Shown here one piece after another: positions 9,008 to 17,700 of a DNA stretch of 20,577 nt. Each line of letters opens with the position of its first letter. The first letter of the stretch is position 1. Below the pieces are notes generated by a model. The model was not told where the DNA came from. It worked only from the letters and a program-made list of their open reading frames with translations, and ran no database searches. Location: NCBI GenBank assembly GCA_036897625.1, contig JAYMTA010001330.1, positions 1-20,577 of the forward strand, read 5' to 3'. The translations under genes and the position numbers were made by a program. This DNA comes from Pelargonium cotyledonis. Its lineage: Eukaryota > Streptophyta > Magnoliopsida > Geraniales > Geraniaceae.

Positions 9008-9959
9008 TTTTCTTCTTCGTTCTCATCCATTTACCCTTCTGGCCATCTCACTCTCAACTCTCTGTCTCTGTAACCGATTGCGGCTCAGCAACCTTCTCTT
9101 CTCTTCCGAGCTCCTGATCCTGCTTGCTTCGTCTCGTTGCTCTGCGATCATATTCTGTTTTCAGTTTCATTCTCCAGTTGCGGATTTTTTTTTGTTTTGT
9201 TCCGGAGGTCTCCGATTTGGAGATCCGGTTGCTTTTCCTGTCTTGGCTCGAGATCCGGGCCAAGAACAGAGGACTTGTTTTCTGGCTGATTCTTGATTCT
9301 CTACTCTTCTCCGAGCAACCGAGCACGCGCAGGTGGTTCTTTTTTCTATCTCCTGTCTGTCTATTTTCTTTTTGTTGCTTGTTTGTTTGGAGCGTAGGAA
9401 ACGGTGGGAAAATAGGAGGAAGTGAGGTTTTGAATGTTAAGTTTTTGTTTCTTTGTCTGATTTGACTGTATTGTACTGGAAACCTGTCCAATCAATTCGC
9501 TTAGTGGTGTTTTGCTTTCAGTCACTGGCACTCACTTTTTATGCTTCATTTATCTGGAAACCGAAGTCGCTTGAAAAGATTAATAATCTGCAATGCTGTT
9601 TTACTTTCTTAGCAAACAAACAGTGCTTGTATTAGAAGTTGTACTCTAACTTAAGAACTTAGGATTTGATACTTTTTGCATTGATGATGTTCTTGGTCTG
9701 ATTGTTATCATTTTAATTCGTTAGGAGTGATGTTTATAGTTACGTAGCCTTGTTGTTTTGTAATGGTTGTAACTGGAACACGCGGAGGGAACAGCATTAC
9801 TCTAGATTTACAGTTTGGATAGGCTCTGTTTTCAGGTTCTCATCTGATATATGATTTCATTTACATGAAACTGGTTAGAAGCTTGTTTATGTTTTGCGAC
9901 TTTGTTATTGTGACCTGATGCATTTTTGTTCTTAATACTATGTAGGATTTTTCAATTAG
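9008..9959 (+). other. MRF 5' UTR with leader intron (about 9333-9945)
   Basis: From the predicted start in a pyrimidine tract to the G at 9332 I find no ATG, although about 325 bases are involved. A donor GCAG/GTGGTT follows 9332, and an acceptor ACTATGTAG ends at 9945, leaving 14 leader bases before the start codon. The acceptor could instead be the AG at 9958-9959. The intron carries ordinary T-rich sequence. An AUG-free first leader exon would favour efficient scanning. The exact donor is the weakest part of this model. Confidence 0.5.
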
Positions 9960-12900
9960 ATGGCATCAAGTGAGGGATTTCTGACTGATGAGCAGAGGGA
10001 GATACTGAAAGTAGCGACAGGGGAGAGCTTGTCTTCACCTCCGAAATCCCCAACATCTTTGCTCTCGGATCATCACATAAAAGCTCCGGCAGGTGGTAAT
10101 GCAACAACTGCTGGAATTGCCACTCGACGTGTTCGTCGATCACACTCAGGGAAGCTTGGGCGAGCGAAAAAGGGTATGGTCTTATCATTGCCATATACAT
10201 TATACACTTTCTGTGAGTTCTGGTGGTTTATATAGGTTGTAGTAATCTTTGATCATTTCTGGTTCATTATTGTATTTGTGGCTCAGTATTGTAGTAATTG
10301 AGCAGTATATTTCTTGGCATGATCCTTGGGGAGTATTCAGCATTGATTTTGTGTATGTGTATTGGATCTTTGCTTAGCTTCCTGAACTGATTCTAAATAC
10401 TCAAGGATGACCCGAAGTCGCTGAACATTGCATAGTTTACTTGGGGGCTTAAATATATATATCTGGCTTAAATACATATCTGATTTCTACAAAGTATTAG
10501 GAAGATAAAAGATGTTAAATATGTGTGGGATCGTATTGGTGGTGTTTATGAATCTGATGACCAAATGAGTGATAAAAAATGCAATATGGAGCATTGCAAT
10601 CATAATCTATTGCACAACTGGCTTGAGGATTTAAGATACAGGACTTGGAAGTGTTTAGATCTGTGACTTGACCCTAAAATTTTATTGTAGTGCTATTTAG
10701 GGAGCTTTTTATATACAGTATAATGAAAATTGGTGTTCACCATTTCTTTGGGATTAGTATTGTGAGTATTTGTGCTATTATCTCTGTTAATTTTAATTGG
10801 ATATGAATATTGTATAAATATTAAATAACAAATCCAGATGTCCATAAATTAGTAGGCTATGGCTGTACCAGGTTAGGATTAACTTAATCTATCTGTTCCA
10901 TCAAAGCTAGCTGAAGCAATGTTTTAGTTTTATTAGTGAAATTGCCAACCTGGATAGTGGATATATTTTGAGCACTTACTCTATGCTCGAGTCATAAATT
11001 CCCATACTACAATAACAAGATGAATATAGAGATAACTTTCAATCAAGGTAGAATCTTCATATATTTGAACACTTCCAATGGATATATTTGAACACTTGAT
11101 CTATGCCTGAGTCGTAAATTCCTATACTACAATAATGTGATGAATATAGACATAACTTTCAATTTAGGTAGAATCTTCATATATCATTGTAAATATAAGA
11201 AATGTTTTGGTGCCTGGCGGTACTCAATAAATTGGAATGGATTTGGGATCTAACTAACTGATAAATTGCAGCAATGTTAAACCAGTTTTGGGAAATATTA
11301 CAGACCCTCCATAGTTGCATAATCCATTTGTTTTAAAAATAAATAAATTAGCCAACTTAAATGTGGACTTGTATGTTTATTGCAGTTATTTTTAAATTCA
11401 ACTCTTTTATTATTGTTTGCTGTATGCATTATTTATAATTGTTAACTACCAAATTTATCTTCATATTTTATTATATAAGTTTTGTCTTTGATCGCAAACT
11501 TTGTACACTGCTTCAACTGGATCAGCATTTTTTTTGTCTTTTTTCAATTGTTTCAAAATGCATACATGTTTATTGAATAAGCTTCAAATAATTTCTTCAC
11601 ATGAGGAATCAATCTGTCAGATTTTAATTGACTGCGATGAGTGTGGGAAAAGAAAACCTCTTATGATCAAGTATGTAAAGTGATAATTTGCACATGAGTA
11701 TGTAATCAGTTATCATGCATATTTAAAATTAATTAGTCATATGATTGTTTTCTGATTGCTAATTTTTTTTACGCATTTATTTTCTATGGCTTGTTGCTAA
11801 TACTTTGTCCTGTGTTTGCCTGTTGTTTCGTTCAATATTTCTCTATAGTATATATGCTGACTAGCTGCTGCTCTCTAATCAATGGTAACAGATGGTGCTG
11901 GTGGTAAAGGGACTTGGGGGAAACTGATTGACATGGATATTGATTCTCATATCGACCGGAATGATCCTAACTATGACAGCGGCGAGGTGATTTTCTTTCC
12001 TTAACAAAGTGCTTGATCCTTCTGTAATTGATTTTTTACATTTTCAAATAAGGTGTATGTGGTTGTTTTTTCTTTCAATAGGAACCATATCAGCTTGTTG
12101 GCTCCACTGTGTCAGACCCCTTGGATGATTTCAAGAAAACTGTTGTTTCCATGATAGAGGAGTACTTCAGTAATGGTGATGTGGAATTGGCGGCATCTGA
12201 TCTAAGAGAACTAGGCTCTAGTGAGTATCATCCTTATTTTATCAAGAGGCTTGTTTCCATAGCCATGGACAGGCATGATAAGGAGAAGGAAATGGCTTCA
12301 GTTCTGCTGTCTGCTTTGTATGCTGATGTCATCAGTCCTGCTCAGATCAGGGATGGGTTTGTGTTGCTTCTTGAGTCTGCTGATGACCTTACAGTTGACA
12401 TACTGGACGCTGTCGATATCCTTGCTTTGTTCATTGCTCGGGCTGTTGTTGATGACATCCTGCCCCCATCGTTCCTCACCAGGGCTAAAAAGACGTTACC
12501 AGAATCTTCCAAGGGATTCCAGGTCCTTCAAACTGCTGAGAAGAGCTATCTTTCAGCTCCACACCATGCAGAACTTGTGGAGAGGAAATGGGGAGGTAGT
12601 ACCCACATCACTGTTGAAGAAGTGAAGAAAAAGATTGCAGATTTGTTAAGGGAATATGTGGAGAGTGGTGACGCATTTGAGGCCTGTAGGTGCATAAGGG
12701 AGCTAGGGGTTTCATTCTTCCACCACGAGGTTGTGAAAAGAGCGTTGGTTCTTGCCATGGAGATCCGAGCAGCAGAGCCCTTGATTTTGAAGTTGCTAAA
12801 GGAAGCAGCAGAGGAAGGTCTGATAAGTTCCAGCCAAATGGTGAAGGGTTTTGCTCGGTTAGAGGAGAGCCTAGATGACCTTGCACTTGATATTCCAGCC

Positions 12901-13857
12901 GCGAAGTCCTTGTTCCAATCACTGGTACCAAAGGCTATCACTGAAGGGTGGCTTGATTCTGCGTATACAAAATCTTTGGCAGAAGATGGTGATTTACAAA
13001 ATGAAGATGACAAGTTGGGATGGTACAAGGAGAAGATTGTGACAATCATTCACGAGTATTTTCTCTCAGATGACATACCTGAACTTATCAGGAGTCTTGA
13101 AGATCTTGGAGCACCCGAGTTCAATCCTATATTCTTAAAGAAGCTGATAACCCTTGCTATGGACAGGAAGAATAGAGAAAAAGAAATGGCATCTGTTCTG
13201 CTGTCTGCTCTTCACATTGAGATCTTTTCAACTGAAGATATTGTTAACGGCTTTGTCTTGCTTCTGGAATCTGCTGAGGATACAGCACTCGACATCTTGG
13301 ATGCTTCAAATGAGCTTGCACTTTTTCTGGCTAGGACTGTGATTGACGATGTGTTGGCTCCACTGAACCTAGAAGAGATCGGAAGCAAGCTGGCTCCAAA
13401 TTGCAGTGGGAGCGAGACTGTGCATATGGCTCGATCACTGGTCGCTGCTCGTCATGCTGGTGAAAGGATTCTGAGGTGTTGGGGAGGCGGGACAGGATGG
13501 GCTGTGGAAGACGCTAAAGACAAGATAGTGAAGCTACTGGAAGAATATGAAAGCGGGGGCGTAGTTGGCGAAGCTTGCCAGTGCATCCGCGATCTTGGAA
13601 TGCCTTTCTTCAACCATGAGGTAGTGAAGAAGGCTTTGGTTATGGCCATGGAGAAGAAGAATGACCGAATGCTGGATCTGCTGCAGGAATGTTTCAATGA
13701 AGGGCTGATCACCACTAACCAGATGACCAAAGGCTTCTCCCGAATCAAGGACGGGCTCGATGACTTGGCTCTCGACATTCCAAATGCCAAGGAGAAGTTC
13801 GTCTTCTATGTGGAATACGCACAGAAGAAGGGGTGGCTCCTACAGTCTTTCGAGTAA
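9960..13857 (+). CDS. MRF: MA3 domain translation regulatory factor (MRF/PDCD4 family), 694 aa
   Basis: Cytosolic translation regulator; MA3 domains bind eIF4A, and the plant MRF family is described as acting downstream of TOR-S6K under energy stress. Exons: 9960-10173, 11892-11986 and 12082-13857, joined in one frame to TAA at 13855. The last exon encodes four MA3 domains at about residues 119-240, 279-397, 417-537 and 577-694. Domains 1 and 3 share EKEMASVLLSAL; domains 2 and 4 share FF.HEVVK.ALV.AME. The N-terminal part has FLTDEQREILKVATG, a basic Ser-rich stretch RRVRRSHSGK that could be a basophilic kinase target, then GAGGKGTWGK and DPNYDSGE, which resemble the linker before the first MA3 domain of animal PDCD4. 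Animal PDCD4 has two MA3 domains; four is the plant architecture. The length fits Arabidopsis MRF1 (about 700 aa from memory). Which of MRF1-MRF4 it corresponds to needs a tree. The last-exon frame extends upstream across the 12082 acceptor, so a start inside that exon is not needed. Confidence 0.92.
10174..11891 (+). other. MRF coding intron 1, 1718 nt
   Basis: Donor G/GTATGG at 10174 and acceptor GGTAACAG ending 11891. Apart from a tandem duplication around 10959-11184 it is AT-rich with no coding potential that I can support. An open frame around 11501-11683 lacks any recognisable motif and lies wholly inside the intron. Confidence 0.7.
10959..11184. repeat. Tandem duplication, two copies, period 121 bp
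   Basis: Copy 1 (10959-11064) and copy 2 (11080-11184) align nearly end to end. Both begin GGATATATTTTGA/GGATATATTTGAA and share TACTACAATAA, GATGAATATAGA, ATAACTTTCAAT and GGTAGAATCTTCATATAT. Scattered substitutions show the duplication is not recent. The junction also repeats ATATATTTGAACACTT. Confidence 0.85.
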
Positions 13858-14100
13858 ATCTGCCATGGCTGTTGCATTTGTTTCTCTCTCGTGTATGTCT
13901 CTGTTTAGCTCGTTGTACTTTTGAATTGGTGCTTCTTCACATGGAAGGCGGAATGGATAGGGGATGTTTGGATTCCTTCTGATGTTTTCTGTTTTTTAAT
14001 CATGGTCATCTGATGGAGATTCTTATGGTCCCAGTTATTGTATATACAGTTTCTTTTAGTTTTCATTGACAAAGTTTTCAGGAAAAAAAGCCATTACATG
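13858..14100 (+). other. MRF 3' UTR, approximate
   Basis: T-rich sequence after the MRF stop codon, as expected of a plant 3' UTR. No AATAAA is present. A TGTA-containing stretch TTGTATATACAG near 14038-14049 is a plausible far-upstream element, which would place cleavage around 14060-14100. The end point is an estimate. Confidence 0.4.
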
Positions 14101-14590
14101 ACAGAGGAATGCTTGTGCATTGGATCCTTTACGTGACCATTTCAGGGCGTGGATTTTTACTGGCAAAGGTTTAAATTATCTCCGATTTTGAATTTCCAAT
14201 GTTTGACTTTTTTTGTTTCTTACTAATATAGGATCAGGATTATATTAAGAAAACAAACACATACAACATAGAACGCATAACACAAGACTACAACAAACTA
14301 AAGACAAACAATTAAAACAACCTAGATTATGCGAAAATTTTATCATTTTCATTACATGCGAGGAAATACTGTAATGTTAATTTAAGCGCATTTACATTTA
14401 AGCAAACACCAATTTTTTCATATTCAATCGTTTACGACACATTATAATAATTACGCACACGCTATTGCAATTGCCTCTTGTATATCTCCACCCCTGCGCT
14501 ATGAAACAAAGGATTCTCCCGAATCTACTCTAAGGTGTTGACTGTGATTCTCAAATAGCACGTAACAGAATGTAATACGACGAAATTCGC
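14101..14590. other. Intergenic spacer between MRF and the TPR gene
   Basis: No reading frame, RNA gene or transposon is recognisable. An A-rich, T-poor patch lies at about 14235-14325. The whole gap from the MRF stop to the next start codon is only 914 bases, so it probably contains a 3' UTR, a short spacer and the promoter of the next gene. Confidence 0.55.
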
Positions 14591-14600
14591 GCAGTCTAGC

Positions 14601-14760
14601 TAGGCCCATAATTTAAGCCCAAATTTCAAAAGTGAACAGGCCCACTATCAAGAGGCCGGTCCACTCACAACCTTTAAATAAAGGTTCTTTAACAGTTGTG
14701 GTCATCGTCTTGGTCATTTGTCGCACTTCACTGCCACAGACCAAAACGGAAACTGAGAAA
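14601..14760 (+). promoter_or_regulatory. TPR gene promoter: site II cluster and TATA-like box
   Basis: Three site II-type elements occur: GGCCCA (14603-14608), AGCCCA (14616-14621) and GGCCCA (14639-14644). TTTAAATA at 14673-14680 is a TATA-like box about 100 bases before the start codon, predicting transcription from around 14705. The arrangement resembles the UFSP2 promoter at the other end of the cluster and differs from the G-box/TATA promoter of the MRF gene between them. Confidence 0.55.
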
Positions 14761-14771
14761 CAGCAGAAAAT

Positions 14772-17700
14772 ATGTACGCGCCGCGCGCAGCCACCGTGAA
14801 ACCAGAAATGGAGGCGGCAGAGAGCTCCATAGAAGACAGCTCTAAGTCGTTTCAGCCTCCCAAAGTCGTTTTGGCTGACCTCAACGTCGATCCTCCCGAA
14901 TCAGACGGCGACGATACCGTTGTCGCGGCCGTACCTGACACCATTAGGTCGTGCTCTCTCCTTTTCTCATTCTATGTCTTCTCTTCCTACTAAATTTGCG
15001 TACTTCGTTTTCTTGTCCGTAGAAGTAAGCTTTTGTTTGGTTCCTGGGAAAATGAGGAAAAGCAGAATTGTAATGTTTCAAAACGTGTTCTCTAGAAAAT
15101 GGAAATTTTAACTTCAAGATGTTGAGTCTGTCGAGAAAATTTATCTTAGACAGTTTTCTTGTTTGGCTGTAACAGTGTGCCAGTGATCTGCTGAATTGCA
15201 GATTGTTCCAATGATTAAATCTCTATAATAATATTACAATCTTGTTGAATGAAGTTCAAATGAGTGTGAAAGAATTAGTCAGAAGTGAAATTTGTGTCAA
15301 ATCTTGAGTTTTTGGTAGCCTTTTGTCTGCTGGTTCTGTTTATTAATCTGTGATTTTGGTTTGATGTTGTGTAGATTGGTTAATGATGAAAGTAGTCAAG
15401 ATAGGAGTAGCTTAACATCCAAAGATACTGATACTGTGGAAGGTGTTGAAAAACTGAAGAGAAGTCGCTCAAGAATCAGGAAGGTGGAGTGCTCCCTCGA
15501 CTATGGAGCTGATGCAGATGGTGATCAGCATGTCCAAGGGACTCCCTCTTCTCGTGAAGAAAAAGTCAGCAGCCTCAAAACGGTGAGTTCCTCTTTGATG
15601 GTAGATTTTCATGTCAAGACTAAATTGTATTCTATGGAGGAGGTACTCCTTCCATCCCCAAATTAGTGTCTTTTATGGTTAAGTGAGCTATGGATGGACT
15701 TTCTCCATACCCCGTATGCATTTGTTCTAACAATACTCAAGGAGTTTTAACTAACTCATTACTCATTAGAAAAATACTGTTGGTAATTCATGTATAACTA
15801 CCATCCTAAAAAGACAAGAGGACAGTCATTCTGGGACAATTTTTATATATATATATTTTTTGTTGTTGTAGAGAAACTAGACCCTCATTTTGGGATAGAA
15901 TGAGTTTTCAAGAGAACGACCTCTTCCTTACCGATGACTTTGTAAGTTGGTGTAAGTTTTGTTTTCTCGGTACATCAGCGTATGCAGATTTATAGAAAGT
16001 GGCTTGATCTGCTGTTTATATTGACTAGCTTCCCAGTCACTTATAGTTGAGCTATAATTAATCTCTTTGGACAATCGTCTATTAACGTTCTTATTATAAG
16101 TTTTATAATAAAAGGCATTTTCATGTTGGGTGGAGGACTGGTGTCTATTTCAAGCACTTAGTTGTTGACACTCTGCTTTATTCTAGGTGTTCAATTTTGC
16201 CCCTAGATGATCGTCTTTGTGTCATAATGTCCCCCAACATGACTATTACTCCTCTGTAATTAATTCATTTTATATTTAGAAAAAGAAGAAGACGGTCCCT
16301 GTGTTTTTAAAGAGAAAAGGCAACATCACCTGTTTTAACATTTAACGGGCATGTCCACATCTGCATGCTTATGAGGTTCTCATGCTGTACAAATGGTGTC
16401 TTGTACCTAACATGTATACCCAGACAGCTTGCTTTTGGTTTCTTCTAAAAATTAACCTTTAAGTCATCTCATAGACTCACACACATATCAAAGAACAAGG
16501 AGTTGACATGCATATAAAAGAGAAGAAATCGTTTTCATCACTTAAACTGGGGACATACCAAATGTCATTTCTTGATATGCAATATCATTGTATTCTTGCA
16601 GGGATTAGTGCATGTTGCCCGGAAGATGCCTAAAAATGCCCATGCTCATTTTATACTTGGCCTGATGTATCAGAGGTTGGGTCAACCTCAGAAGGTAGAT
16701 TTTCTAGTATCCCAATATTTTGGGTTCCTGCTCTAGTCAAAGCAATTCATTTGTGCAATACTGTAGGCAGTGATGGCATATGAGAAAGCGGCAGAGATCT
16801 TGCTCCGCTGTGAGGCAGAGATAGATAGACCAGAGTTGCTTTCATTAGTTCAGATTCACCATGCACAGGTGGAGTTATCTTTGTACCTGTAATGCAAATT
16901 GTGTTGACTGCAAGCTTCACTTTTATTGTAATCTAATTTTATGAATTGCATGGTTTTAATGCTTGCTGATTGGAATAAATTTGTCAAATGTGCAGTGCCT
17001 TCTACTGGAAAGTCTCGGGGATAATAGTTCGGATAAAGAACTTGAACCAGAGGAACTTGATGAAATTCTTTCAAAACTGAAAGATTCAATGCAATCAGAT
17101 ATCAGACAGGCAGCTGTCTGGAATACCCTAGGCTTGATACTAGTTAAAACTGGTCGAGTGCAGGTACCAATATGTTGTTCTTTGCAACTATATTTTCTCG
17201 TAACATGATCTGATATGGACTTAATTGTTTTTTTCTAGAGTGCTATTTCCGTTTTGTCATCATTGTTGGCTATAGCACCTAACAACTGCGATTGCCTCGG
17301 AAACCTTGGGATCGCTTACCTTCAGAGGTAAGAATATGTTTTCTCAACATTTTGAATACATTTAAAAATGATTTTTTCCAGTAGATTTCCATGCTTAAAG
17401 CAAAAGCTTGGAAACATCTCAATCTGCAGTAAAGAGAAACAGAGTGTATGACGTGCAAACAGGTCTAATACTAGTGATAAAATCTGTATCCTAGAGTTTT
17501 TTTTTTTGTGGGTGATGGTTAGATTTTCTTGTTAATGTAACCTGAGCATCTATTTTTATTTGTAAATATATGAAGATAAATTTCTATTAGGTTTAAGAAG
17601 TTAAAACCTGTTTTCTGACAACACTGGAACAGAATGTGAAACTTGAGAGCAAAAAGATAGCAAGTGTGAGTTATGAAGTTTAGAGGTTTACCTTTTTCTT

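Noticed and set aside
8837..9073. 78-codon frame starting with ATG ahead of the MRF gene
   Set aside because: It runs straight through the G-box and TATA box of the MRF promoter and ends in the leader. Its translation is low-complexity Ser-rich from the CT tract.
9054..9491. 145-codon minus-strand frame over the MRF leader
   Set aside because: It is the complement of pyrimidine-rich leader DNA, giving a Lys/Arg/Ser-rich composition without any motif.
11501..11683. 60-codon frame in the MRF intron
   Set aside because: It has no family motif, is AT-rich, and including it would break the frame between exons that otherwise join cleanly.
12546..13049. 167-codon minus-strand frame inside the MRF last exon
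   Set aside because: It lies opposite an unmistakable MA3 coding exon and has the Ser-rich composition typical of an antisense shadow.
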